A stretch of 5,630 bases of DNA, taken from Treponema sp. Its GTDB lineage: Bacteria > Spirochaetota > Spirochaetia > Treponematales > UBA12059. Position 1 is the stretch's first letter; each line of letters begins with the position of its first letter. Shown here one piece after another: positions 1 to 5,630 of the stretch. The stretch covers positions 1 to 5,630 of the forward strand of contig JAAYUR010000123.1 of the NCBI GenBank assembly GCA_012517645.1, given 5' to 3'. The notes under the pieces are model-generated. The model saw only the letters and a list, made by a program, of their open reading frames with translations, did no database searches and was not told the origin of the DNA. The position numbers were made by a program, and so were the translations under genes.

Positions 1-1551
1 GCCCGGCTTGTCCAGGACGGCCTCCCGGACGCCGATCTTTCCGGCGTCGTGGAGGAGGGCCGCGATCCGGAGCCGATCCAGGGCTTCCCGGGGTTGTCCC
101 AGGGCCGTCCCCAGCCGGACCGCCAGGTCCGCCACCCGTTCGGAGTGTCCGGCGGTCCACCGGGACTTGGCGTCGATCGCCCGGGTCAGGGACCGGATCA
201 CCCCGACGAAGTTGTCCTCCCGGGCCTCCCGCTCCAGGACGCTCCGGAGGGCCACCGCGGCCTGGTCCGCCAGGAGGGCCAGGACCCGCCGGGCCTCCTC
301 CGAAGGGGGCTCCTTCCCGTCCGCGATCACGACCAGGGAGCCCAGGTACCGGGAGTCCACGATCAGGGGCTCGTTGACCAGCCAGCCTATCTCGGCCTCG
401 GTGATGTCGTAGACGAGGGACCGCAGGGAGGCGTCGGCGTCCGCGAGGGACAGGAGGCATTCCCGGTCGAAGAAGCCGCAGGCCGCGGCGTCCAGGAGGT
501 CCTCCGAGAGGAAGGGGGCGGGGCCCGGAGCCCGGCACGGATGCGTCCCGTCCCGGGAGGCCAGGGACTCCAGGGTCCAGCCCCGGCGGTCGGGGTCCCG
601 GACGGCCAGGAAGACGGACCGGGCGTCCGCGGCCCCGGCGATGACGGCGGTGACCCGGGAGAGCAGGTCCTCCCGGGGGCCCCCGGAAAGGACGGCCCGG
701 TCGATGGCGTTCATGGACTCCATGGCGGCCAGGCGCTCCTCCAGGGACTCCTTCGCGGCTTCCAGCTGGCGGGCCATGTCCGCGAGGGTGCGGCCCAGGA
801 CCCCGATTTCGTCCCGGCGGGGAGACTCGAAGGCGGAGGGCAGGACCGTTCCCAGGCCGTAGCCCTCCGCGGAGGACGCGAGGTCCGCCAGGGGGCGCAC
901 GAAGCGACCCGCGAAGAACCAGCCGAGCCCCAGGGCCAGGGCGGACAGGGCCGCCAGGAACTGCAGGACTTCGGCCTCGTTGTCCGTCAGGAACTGCAGG
1001 ATGCCCGCGGTGGGGACCTGCAGCCGGAGGACCCGCTGGGTACCGTCGGGTCCGCCGGGAAGGGGAAAGGCCGCGCCGATGGGATTCCCGGGCAGGGAGA
1101 ACGGATCCATCGGGACGAACCCCTCGCCGAGGACCGCCTGCCGCAGGTAGCGGACGGTCCGCCCGTCCGGGACCCGGACGCCCCGGATCCCGTCCGCGTC
1201 CTCGACGAACTCCATCCATCCGCCCCGGGGTTCCTTGCCGTAGAGGATCATCCGGAAATCCCCGGGGGGTTCGTGGACGGTGGGAAAGCGGGAGCGGAGC
1301 CGGTCCAGGGATTCCCCCGTCCCGTCGGAGAGGCGGCGGAAGAGGGAGGAGCCGCGGTCGGGGAACTCGTCGACGAAGGCGTTCCGGGCGATCCGCTGAA
1401 GCATGCGCAGGGTCGCTCCGGCGGTCGTGCGGATGCCGGACACCAGGATGAAGCCGGAGACGGCCAGGCCGAAGACCAGGAAGAATCCGACGAGCTTCCA
1501 GCGGATGGAAGCCCGGGGAACGGGCAGCTTGGGGGACATCCCCCTTAACAT
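1..1551 (-). CDS. HAMP-GAF-HD-GYP membrane protein, probable c-di-GMP phosphodiesterase (3' end outside window)
   Basis: The reverse strand is open from 1551 to the left edge. Numbering from the inner ATG at 1539, residues 13-35 form a membrane helix, about 36-189 an extracytoplasmic sensor region of unrecognised type, and about 190-211 a second helix. A HAMP domain follows (about 212-262, with RRDEIGVLGRTLADMARQL), then a GAF-like domain (about 285-432). The start of an HD-GYP domain has DAKSRWTAGHSERVADLAV from about residue 456 and LLHDAGKIGVREAVLDKPG at 495-513. H497-D498 is the metal-binding HD pair; the GYP loop lies beyond the window. HD-GYP proteins of this build usually hydrolyse cyclic-di-GMP in the cytoplasm in response to an external signal; this activity is inferred. 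Two in-frame ATGs compete. The one at 1551 is used here because an AAGGGGG run touches the ATG at 1539 with no spacer. Neither has a good ribosome binding site. Third codon positions are almost all G or C, unlike the middle genes, which suggests a resident chromosomal gene. Confidence 0.9.
   Translation of the reverse strand, partial: MLRGMSPKLPVPRASIRWKLVGFFLVFGLAVSGFILVSGIRTTAGATLRMLQRIARNAFVDEFPDRGSSLFRRLSDGTGESLDRLRSRFPTVHEPPGDFRMILYGKEPRGGWMEFVEDADGIRGVRVPDGRTVRYLRQAVLGEGFVPMDPFSLPGNPIGAAFPLPGGPDGTQRVLRLQVPTAGILQFLTDNEAEVLQFLAALSALALGLGWFFAGRFVRPLADLASSAEGYGLGTVLPSAFESPRRDEIGVLGRTLADMARQLEAAKESLEERLAAMESMNAIDRAVLSGGPREDLLSRVTAVIAGAADARSVFLAVRDPDRRGWTLESLASRDGTHPCRAPGPAPFLSEDLLDAAACGFFDRECLLSLADADASLRSLVYDITEAEIGWLVNEPLIVDSRYLGSLVVIADGKEPPSEEARRVLALLADQAAVALRSVLEREAREDNFVGVIRSLTRAIDAKSRWTAGHSERVADLAVRLGTALGQPREALDRLRIAALLHDAGKIGVREAVLDKPG
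1531..1544 (-). repeat. G5/C5 inverted repeat around the inner HD-GYP start codon
   Basis: Five G residues (1531-1535) and five C residues (1540-1544) flank ACAT. On the minus-strand transcript this forms a five-pair GC stem whose four-base loop, AUGU, contains the inner start codon at 1539. The same G run is the only Shine-Dalgarno-like sequence here. It may hinder initiation at 1539 or simply follow from the GC-rich composition; no function is shown. Confidence 0.35.
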
Positions 1552-1641
1552 AGCGAAAAGGTCCGCGCCGGTCGAGACGTTCAAGGGGAGCGGCCGGCGT
1601 GCGGATCCCGCTTCACCGGATTCCAGGGTATCGATCCGTCT

Positions 1642-2825
1642 TCAATCCGCGAAGATCCGCTCGGTGTGCCGGAAGTTCAGGAAGCCCGGCCCGTCCCCGG
1701 AAGACTCCAGGTCTCCGCTGTAGATCACCCAGCCCGGGGGCGAGTCCGGATTCAGTCCATGGAAGGTGCGCAGACCCTTGAACAAGTCCTTGTGGAGGGT
1801 CCGGGAGGACTTGATTTCCACCGGGCAGGGGGCCGGGCGGCGGTCCAGGAGGAGGTCGACCTCGTTGCCGTTGCTGTCCCGGAAGAAGTAGACGTTAGGA
1901 TCCTTTCCACGGTGTAGACGGGCCTTTACCGCCTCGGACACCACCATGTTTTCGAAGAGACTTCCGAAGAGCGGATCCCGTCCCAGCTGGTCCGGGGTCT
2001 CTATGCCCAGAAGGTAGACGGCCAGTCCCGGCTCCGTGAAATAGAGCTTCGGGGTCTTCACCAGTCGTTTGCCGTAGCTGGAATGATACGGCTGAAGCCG
2101 GAAGACGATATAGGAGGCCTCCAGCACGGATACCCAGTCCTGTACGGTCTTGTAGGAGACGCCGATCTCCCCGGCGATGGAACTGGCCACGAACAGGCGT
2201 CCCGCGCGCCCCGCCAGCAGCCGGAGGAACGTCTCGAACTTGGATAGATCCTTCACCAGCAGGAGGGACCGAAGGTCCCGCTCCACATAGGTCTGGAAGT
2301 ACGATCGGTAGGCCCCCGTCGGTTCCTGGCCCCGGGCGTGGATGCGGGGAAGGAAACCCCGGTGGAGGATGGTCTCCCGGGAATCGCCGGCGCATCGGTC
2401 CCCCAGTTCAGCAAGGCTCAGGGGCAGGAGGGTAAGGACGGCGGTCCGTCCCGCCAGGGATTGGGCGATCGCCTCGTGGAGCGATGCCTGGTGGCTTCCG
2501 GTCAGGATGAAGCGACCCTCGGCCCCTTCGGCATCCGAGAGCACCTGGATGTAGGACAGGAGCTCCGGCACCCTTTGAATCTCGTCCAGGATCAGGGGGC
2601 CGGGATACCGCGAGAACAGGGTCTTGGGGTCGTTCCGCGCCAAGTCCCGCCATTCCGGATCCTCCAGGTTCACGTAGGCGAAGTCCGGACATTCCGTACG
2701 AACGTGGTTTTCCCCGACTGTCGGGGTCCCAGCACCGTCACCACCGGATACTGCTCGAGGGAATGTCGAAGGGTACCGGCCAGGGTTCGAGGGATATAAT
2801 CGATACCATGCTCTTTAGGATTCAC
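1642..2825 (-). pseudogene. AAA ATPase with C-terminal DUF4143, frameshifted after the Walker A motif
   Basis: Two reading frames together match a DUF4143-family ATP-binding protein. The first (GTG 2825 to TGA 2670, 51 codons) has the usual N-terminus YIPRTLAGTL and Walker A GPRQSGKTT at residues 33-41. The second (GTG 2673 to TGA 1642, 343 codons) begins at the family's VNLEDP segment, where GTG encodes the V. It carries Walker B (LILDEIQ, 27-33), an ILTGS sensor-like strand (56-60) and a helical middle. Its DUF4143 end has YFTEPGLAVYLLGI (211-224), NEVDLLL (270-276) and PVEIKSS (284-290), an E/D...ExK arrangement like a PD-(D/E)XK nuclease fold. Losing one base, or four, near 2690-2702 would produce the shift. 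Joined length would be about 395 residues, normal for the family. The cellular role of these ATPases is poorly known. Either it is a recent pseudogene or the read has an error here; a true two-peptide gene is less likely. The HD-GYP gene follows 90 bases downstream on the same strand. Confidence 0.85.
2670..2673 (-). other. Stop/start overlap between the two halves of the broken ATPase gene
   Basis: On the minus strand the sequence GTGA holds the TGA that ends the P-loop frame (2672-2670) and the GTG that could open the 343-codon frame (2673-2671). The arrangement is typical of translational coupling. It could let ribosomes make the downstream fragment, but without the P-loop that fragment should not bind ATP normally. 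No Shine-Dalgarno sequence was recognised in front of the GTG. Confidence 0.5.
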
Positions 2826-2831
2826 ACTTCT

Positions 2832-2859
2832 ATTTTACATTAAATCGGCAACTGTTCAA
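2832..2859 (-). promoter_or_regulatory. Sigma-70-type promoter for the DUF4143 ATPase gene
   Basis: On the minus strand TTGAAC (2859-2854) and TAAAAT (2837-2832) are separated by 16 bases. They match the -35 consensus at four of six and the -10 consensus at five of six positions. Transcription starting about seven bases past the -10 box would begin at or next to the GTG at 2825. The frame has a stop just upstream of that GTG and no usable Shine-Dalgarno sequence, so the mRNA may be leaderless. This is a prediction from sequence only. Confidence 0.5.
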
Positions 2860-2926
2860 CGGTTAGTTCGTCCTTCCATGGTCTTCACGCAGTAGCATCT
2901 ATCATTTTTTGATTCCGGATGCTCCT

Positions 2927-2954
2927 TTAACAAACCGTACTCTCAAGGAATATT
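2927..2954 (+). promoter_or_regulatory. Possible promoter for the HicB-like gene
   Basis: TTAACA (2927-2932) matches the -35 consensus at five of six positions. It lies 16 bases before AATATT (2949-2954), which matches the -10 consensus at four of six. The predicted transcript would start near 2961, leaving a leader of about 12 bases before the ATG at 2973, or none before the in-frame GTG at 2961. AAGGAA (2945-2950) overlaps the -10 region and would only serve as a ribosome binding site if transcription began further upstream. This 135-base divergent interval (2826-2960) is AT-rich and holds no gene that I can see. Confidence 0.3.
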
Positions 2955-2972
2955 CGCAGGGTGGGGGGTGGA

Positions 2973-3143
2973 ATGAACACCTACAACGCCATTATAGAAA
3001 AGGACGGGGACTGGTATTTCGGATACGCTCTCGAGGTTCCCGGGGCGAACGGCCAAGGCAGGACGATCGAGGAATGCAAGGACGATCTGGCCAAGGCTAT
3101 CGAACTTGTGCTAAGAGATCTCGAAATTTCAGTTTTATATTGA
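2973..3143 (+). CDS. Short HicB-like antitoxin, apparently orphan and C-terminally clipped
   Basis: The 56-residue product opens with MNTYNAIIEKDGDWYFGY, continues through EVPGANGQGRTIEEC, and ends its recognisable part with DDLAKAIELVL. This is the conserved core of HicB-family antitoxins, a partial RNase H-like fold that neutralises the RNA-cleaving toxin HicA. Short relatives that I recall run about 70 residues and continue with a charged helix. Here the match stops at residue 47 and is replaced by RDLEISVLY, so the tail seems lost. In that subfamily HicA normally follows directly, but no HicA-like sequence was found in any frame of the next 330 bases. The start at 2973 fits the family N-terminus; an in-frame GTG at 2961 would add MGGG. 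The ribosome binding site is weak (GGTGG directly upstream). It may be a relic, a stand-alone protein or an antitoxin for a distant partner. Confidence 0.75.
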   Translation: MNTYNAIIEKDGDWYFGYALEVPGANGQGRTIEECKDDLAKAIELVLRDLEISVLY

Positions 3144-3455
3144 AGTAACCCTCGCAACCTTCTCCGCATACGCCGTCGAATTCCGTTCTCGCCCATTGAA
3201 CTTCCCCGCCCGCCGCGATATAGTCGTGTTCACGGATTGAACAACTCGGGCGACCGTCCGCCGCAGGACTTCCGGTCCCGGCCCGACGGATCGCCCTCAA
3301 GGACCCCTCCGGGACGGGGAGCGTGTTGCGGCCGCCTCCGACCCCCGGCCGGGGCGTCGGGACTACGGGGAAAAAAGCGCTCTCCCGGGGCGCCGGCCCC
3401 CGTTTGCCCTAAATGATTCCATCGATCCAATAAAATCAACAAGACAACGAAAAGA
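3144..3455 (+). other. Non-coding interval with a GC-rich block and small palindromes
   Basis: I see no supported gene here. Reading frames are short or composed of low-complexity P/R/G translations. About 3240-3410 is very GC-rich, then the sequence turns AT-rich towards the AbiE promoter. Local structures include a perfect 12-base palindrome CCCCGGCCGGGG (3343-3354) and a stem GGGGC/GCCCC with a GCCG loop (3387-3400). Neither is followed by a T-run, so they are not convincing intrinsic terminators. The block may be a decayed remnant of the hicB partner or of an unrelated gene, but I could not match it to anything. Confidence 0.5.
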
Positions 3456-3482
3456 TTGACAAATAAACCTTGAAAATATGGT
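3456..3482 (+). promoter_or_regulatory. Weak promoter candidate for the abiE operon
   Basis: A perfect -35 hexamer TTGACA (3456-3461) is followed after 15 bases by TATGGT (3477-3482), a four-of-six match to the -10 consensus. The spacer is shorter than ideal. An alternative is TTGACC (3488-3493) with TATTAT in the palindrome centre (3506-3511), where the 12-base spacing is poor. The region is clearly AT-rich and promoter-like, but the exact elements are uncertain. In either case the palindrome at 3492-3522 would lie at or just downstream of the start point, well placed for repression. Confidence 0.3.
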
Positions 3483-3491
3483 GGAAATTGA

Positions 3492-3522
3492 CCAGTATGT
3501 CGATATATTATCGACATACTGG
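3492..3522. promoter_or_regulatory. Perfect 14+3+14 inverted repeat, likely AbiEi operator
   Basis: CCAGTATGTCGATA (3492-3505), TAT, then TATCGACATACTGG (3509-3522) form a perfect dyad of 31 bases with no mismatch in either 14-base arm. It ends on the base before the ATG at 3523. Characterised AbiEi antitoxins repress their own operon by binding inverted repeats in the promoter through their N-terminal winged helix, so an operator role is the natural inference. As RNA it would also form a strong hairpin next to the start codon, so a translational role cannot be excluded. The first adjacent base on each side does not extend the symmetry. Confidence 0.8.
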
Positions 3523-4140
3523 ATGAAAATGCGATTCGATATTCCGGAAGTCGATTACCAAACCCTACTCCACGCCTTGTCCGGCTATGCCTATCCCCGG
3601 GACCGGATCACGAAGCTTCTGCGTTCGGGGGAGCTGATCCGGATCAAGAAGGGGTTGTACGTGACCAACGATCCCCGGGATTGGTACTCCCGGGAAGTGC
3701 TGGCGAATCTTGTATACGGGCCTTCCTGCGTATCCTTGGAGTATGCCCTTCGGTACCACGGCTTGATCCCCGAGGCGGTCGAGGCGGTCACCTCGGTCAC
3801 CCCGATGCGAAGAAAGCGGTTCGATACCCCCGCGGGCAGGTTCGAGTACGAGCATCTGCCGGAACGGTGGTATTCCTTCGGAGTCCGGTACGAGGCCGTC
3901 GATTCCCGGCGCGGTTTTCTGATCGCCTGCCCGGAGAAGGCCCTGGCGGATACGCTCTACGTCCGGACGCCGGAACTCGGGCGGGGCGAAATCGAGGACC
4001 ACTTGTTCGAGAACCTGCGGATCGATCCGGCCGACTTTCGGAACCTGGACTTCTCGCCCCTGGTCTCCTTGCTGCGAGAATGTCCCAGACCCGCCGTACG
4101 GGCCCTGGCCCGGTTCGCGGGAACGGCGAGGGCATCGTGA
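3523..4140 (+). CDS. abiEi: AbiEi-family antitoxin and autorepressor of a type IV toxin-antitoxin system
   Basis: The 205-residue product has an N-terminal winged-helix domain (about 1-60, including YAYPRDRITKLLRSGEL and RIKKGLYV). An AbiEi antitoxin domain follows, with SLEYALRYHGLIPEAV at about 92-107 and the signature IACPEKALADTLY at about 154-166. Family members bind operator DNA to shut down their own operon and counteract the AbiEii nucleotidyltransferase without a stable protein complex. The longer start at 3478 would add 15 residues, mostly encoded by the palindrome, so the ATG at 3523 right after it is preferred; another ATG lies at 3529. None of the three has a clear Shine-Dalgarno sequence, and translation may be leaderless or nearly so. 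The gene is complete, shows no frameshift, and overlaps abiEii by four bases. Length fits the family. The symbol reflects family membership, not proven phage defence. Confidence 0.88.
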   Translation: MKMRFDIPEVDYQTLLHALSGYAYPRDRITKLLRSGELIRIKKGLYVTNDPRDWYSREVLANLVYGPSCVSLEYALRYHGLIPEAVEAVTSVTPMRRKRFDTPAGRFEYEHLPERWYSFGVRYEAVDSRRGFLIACPEKALADTLYVRTPELGRGEIEDHLFENLRIDPADFRNLDFSPLVSLLRECPRPAVRALARFAGTARAS

Positions 4141-5000
4141 CGGACGCTCTTTCGGCCTTGATCGAGCGCAGAAAGCCCGGGACCTTCGAGGAGTACGACC
4201 GGGCTCTGCGGGAGGTGGCCCAGGAGTTCATGCTTCTGGGACTCTGGCGGGGAAAGTTTTTCGAGAAGGCGGCATTTTACGGAGGAACCGCCCTTCGGCT
4301 CCTGTACGGCCTGGACCGCTTTTCCGAGGATCTTGATTTTTCCCTGCTCAAGCCGGATCCGGATTTCCGTTTCGATCCTTATTTTGATTTCCTCCGAAAA
4401 GAGCTCGGTTCCCTGGGCTTGGAGATCGAACTGGACCGACGGGACAAGGACACCGCGATCGAGTCCGCCTTCCTGAAGATGAATACCCGAACGGCGATGA
4501 TTCGAATCGGAACGCCCGACCGGATTTCCGCGGCCGCGGCCCGGAATCGGACGATCCGGGTCAAGTTCGAGGCGGACGTCGAACCGCCCGGGGGGTTCGA
4601 TACGGAGACCCGAGTTCTTCTGGAACCTTCGCCCATCGGAATCCGGGCGTATACGGGCCCCTGCATGTTCGCGGGGAAATTCCATGCCCTCCTGGCCCGC
4701 TCCTGGAAGAATCGCGTGAAGGGCCGGGACTGGTACGATCTGGTCTTTTTCGCCGGCCGTAAAATTCCCGTGAACCTCGGGTACCTCCGGAGCCGGCTGG
4801 AAGCGGGAGGCCTGTGGAAGGGCGGCAAGCTCGGCCCCGAAGATGCGGACCGGATGCTCCGCGACAGAATCGAACTTCTGGATGTCCGCGCGGCCCGGGA
4901 GGACGCGGCGCGTTTCGTACCCGTCCCGGAGGACTTGGATCTATGGAGCCGGGACTTTTTTCTTCAGATCGCGGACAAGGTTACATATTCGGAAACTTGA
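4137..5000 (+). CDS. abiEii: AbiEii-family nucleotidyltransferase toxin
   Basis: The 287-residue product carries the DUF1814/AbiEii nucleotidyltransferase core. FYGGTALRLLYGLDRFSEDLDFSL spans about 47-70 in two adjoining motifs: the GGT glycine turn (49-51) and the metal-binding D65/D67 pair. KFHALLAR (181-188) and KGRDWYDL (195-202) supply the later conserved lysine and acidic residues. All key positions look intact, so an active enzyme is expected. Known relatives bind GTP or add nucleotides to tRNA and halt translation, causing abortive infection or reversible growth arrest; the substrate here is unknown. The GTG at 4137 is chosen because GTGA overlaps the abiEi stop, a coupled arrangement standard for this pair, with GAGGG four bases upstream. 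Longer in-frame extension runs antiparallel to nothing but overlaps abiEi in another frame, and is not credible. Third codon positions are less GC-biased than in the flanking genes. The stop overlaps the next ATG by one base. Confidence 0.9.
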   Translation: MTDALSALIERRKPGTFEEYDRALREVAQEFMLLGLWRGKFFEKAAFYGGTALRLLYGLDRFSEDLDFSLLKPDPDFRFDPYFDFLRKELGSLGLEIELDRRDKDTAIESAFLKMNTRTAMIRIGTPDRISAAAARNRTIRVKFEADVEPPGGFDTETRVLLEPSPIGIRAYTGPCMFAGKFHALLARSWKNRVKGRDWYDLVFFAGRKIPVNLGYLRSRLEAGGLWKGGKLGPEDADRMLRDRIELLDVRAAREDAARFVPVPEDLDLWSRDFFLQIADKVTYSET

Positions 5001-5566
5001 TGCAATCCGACACCGAACTTGCGGTTCTCGAAAACCTCTACGGCTCCGGAAAGGCCGATTCCTCCCGGGCGCCCACCCAGCGGGCCCTGGCCCGGACGGC
5101 GGGCCTGTCCCTGGGCATGACCAACGTCCTCCTCAAGCGCTTTACCGAGAAGGGCTGGGTGACGGTCAAGCGGGTGAACGCCCGGAACCTCCACTACGCC
5201 CTGACGCCGGAGGGGGTCCAGGAGATCGCCCGTCGGACCTACCGGTACCTCAAGCGCACCGCCCGGAGCACCGCCCTGTACCGGGACCTCCTGGAGGAGC
5301 ACGTCCTGGCGGCCAAGCGGGAGGGGGTCCATACTCTGGTCCTGGCGGGGCAGAGCGACCTGGACTTCATCCTGGAGTACGTCTGCGAGCGCCACGGTCT
5401 GGTTTTCCTGAAGACCGCGGATCCCGGCCGGGCCCGGGCCCTGGACGGGCCGGAGGTCCGGACCGTCTACGCCGAGGGCATCACCGGCGAGGCCCTGCCC
5501 CCCGGAGCCCGGAGCCTGGCGGACATCCTGGCCGGCCGCGCCTCCGGGGCGGAGGGGGGGGAATGA
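5000..5566 (+). CDS. MarR-like winged-helix transcriptional regulator with an uncharacterised C-terminal domain
   Basis: The 188-residue product has an N-terminal winged helix (about 5-72). The helix-turn-helix reads TQRALARTAGLSLGMTNVLL (26-45), and the wing VTVKRVNARNLHYALTPEG follows. A basic helical linker (about 75-92) leads to a second part (about 93-165, with HTLVLAGQSDLDFILEYVCE at 111-130) that looks like an alpha/beta fold of unknown function. From memory it resembles a regulator family widespread in spirochaetes and often placed at the head of cell-surface polysaccharide gene clusters; this is not verified. The ATG at 5000 shares its A with the abiEii stop (TGATG), with GGAA five bases upstream as a weak ribosome binding site; TTG at 4997 is an in-frame alternative. 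GC-rich third positions match the HD-GYP gene rather than AbiE, suggesting a resident gene against which the AbiE module was inserted. It overlaps the next gene by four bases. Confidence 0.8.
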   Translation: MQSDTELAVLENLYGSGKADSSRAPTQRALARTAGLSLGMTNVLLKRFTEKGWVTVKRVNARNLHYALTPEGVQEIARRTYRYLKRTARSTALYRDLLEEHVLAAKREGVHTLVLAGQSDLDFILEYVCERHGLVFLKTADPGRARALDGPEVRTVYAEGITGEALPPGARSLADILAGRASGAEGGE

Positions 5567-5630
5567 CGGATTCCGTTATGCCCGACGAAGCCACGCTCCG
5601 GACCCTGGAAGGTGTCCTGGCTTCCGAACC
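5563..5630 (+). CDS. Start of an unidentified gene, cut by the right edge
   Basis: ATG at 5563 overlaps the regulator's stop in an ATGA junction and is preceded by a strong purine-rich ribosome binding site (GGAGGGGGGG, 5551-5560). The visible 22 codons give MTDSVMPDEATLRTLEGVLA and two further residues, with no stop before the window ends. The fragment is too short to recognise. The tight overlap indicates co-transcription and translational coupling with the winged-helix regulator, so this is probably the next gene of that operon. Confidence 0.65.
   Translation, partial: MTDSVMPDEATLRTLEGVLASE

Noticed and set aside
49..1548. Plus-strand open frame of 499 codons
   Set aside because: Its translation is low-complexity G/P/D/E/R sequence with no domain. 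It is the shadow of the HD-GYP gene, whose minus-strand frame gives clear TM, HAMP, GAF and HD motifs.
1552..1641. Terminator or promoter between the ATPase gene and the HD-GYP gene
   Set aside because: Only a five-pair TCTTC/GAAGA stem (1639-1655) overlapping the ATPase stop was found, without a T-run, and no convincing -35/-10 pair.
2338..2799. Plus-strand open frame of 153 codons over the ATPase 5' half
   Set aside because: It has no recognisable motif and lies opposite the Walker A and Walker B coding sequence, so it is a composition-driven shadow.
3144..3300. Possible HicA toxin gene after the HicB-like gene
   Set aside because: No frame on either strand shows the HicA dsRBD-like features such as a GSH or PRHxE-type motif. 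The longest plus-strand frames end within about 40 codons or are low-complexity.
3343..3400. Palindromes CCCCGGCCGGGG and GGGGC-GCCG-GCCCC as rho-independent terminators
   Set aside because: No T-run follows either one on either strand, and such short GC dyads are expected in this composition.
3230..3517. Minus-strand frame of 95 codons with a hydrophobic stretch (FVNLFVVLLILL), like a small membrane toxin antisense to the abiE promoter
   Set aside because: There is no Shine-Dalgarno sequence, its start lies inside the palindrome, and the C-terminal half is low-complexity. The hydrophobic run is what the AT-rich promoter region would encode by chance.
3681..4136. N-terminal extension of the abiEii frame back into abiEi
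   Set aside because: The extension runs out of frame across conserved AbiEi coding sequence. Family similarity and the coupled GTGA junction place the abiEii start at 4137.

Overview
The window is GC-rich bacterial DNA. Two short AT-rich patches (about 2810-2960 and 3410-3540) sit at the promoters of the middle genes. The outer genes, an HD-GYP signalling protein on the left and a winged-helix regulator on the right, use almost only G or C at third codon positions. The middle genes are more relaxed. The winged-helix protein resembles, from memory, a regulator family common in spirochaetes. A GC-rich spirochaete or similar free-living bacterium is therefore plausible but not proven.

Layout. 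(1) Bases 1-1551, minus strand: the N-terminal 513-517 residues of a membrane-anchored TM/sensor/TM-HAMP-GAF-HD-GYP protein, a probable cyclic-di-GMP phosphodiesterase, cut off by the left edge. (2) Bases 1642-2825, minus strand: an AAA ATPase with a DUF4143 C-terminal domain, broken by a small deletion just after its Walker A motif. The P-loop lies on a 51-codon upstream ORF, and the remaining 343 codons start at a GTG overlapping its stop. (3) Bases 2826-2960: an AT-rich divergent promoter region. (4) Bases 2973-3143, plus strand: a short, C-terminally clipped HicB-like antitoxin with no recognisable HicA. (5) Bases 3144-3455: no gene seen; it holds a GC-rich block with small palindromes. 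(6) Bases 3523-5000, plus strand: an intact AbiEi/AbiEii type IV toxin-antitoxin pair with a 4-base stop/start overlap. A perfect 31-base palindrome lies immediately before the preferred abiEi start and is a likely autoregulatory operator. (7) Bases 5000-5566, plus strand: the winged-helix regulator, whose ATG overlaps the abiEii stop. (8) Bases 5563-5630, plus strand: the first 22 codons of an unidentified gene overlapping the regulator by 4 bases.

Interpretation. Bases of about 1600-5000 look like a small accessory island of toxin-antitoxin or defence-type genes in successive states of decay: a frameshifted ATPase, an orphan antitoxin remnant and an intact AbiE module. It lies between two chromosomal-looking genes. 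On the right it abuts the next gene without a spare base, so the regulator operon may be read partly from the AbiE promoter. No tRNA, rRNA, CRISPR array, transposase or integrase was seen.
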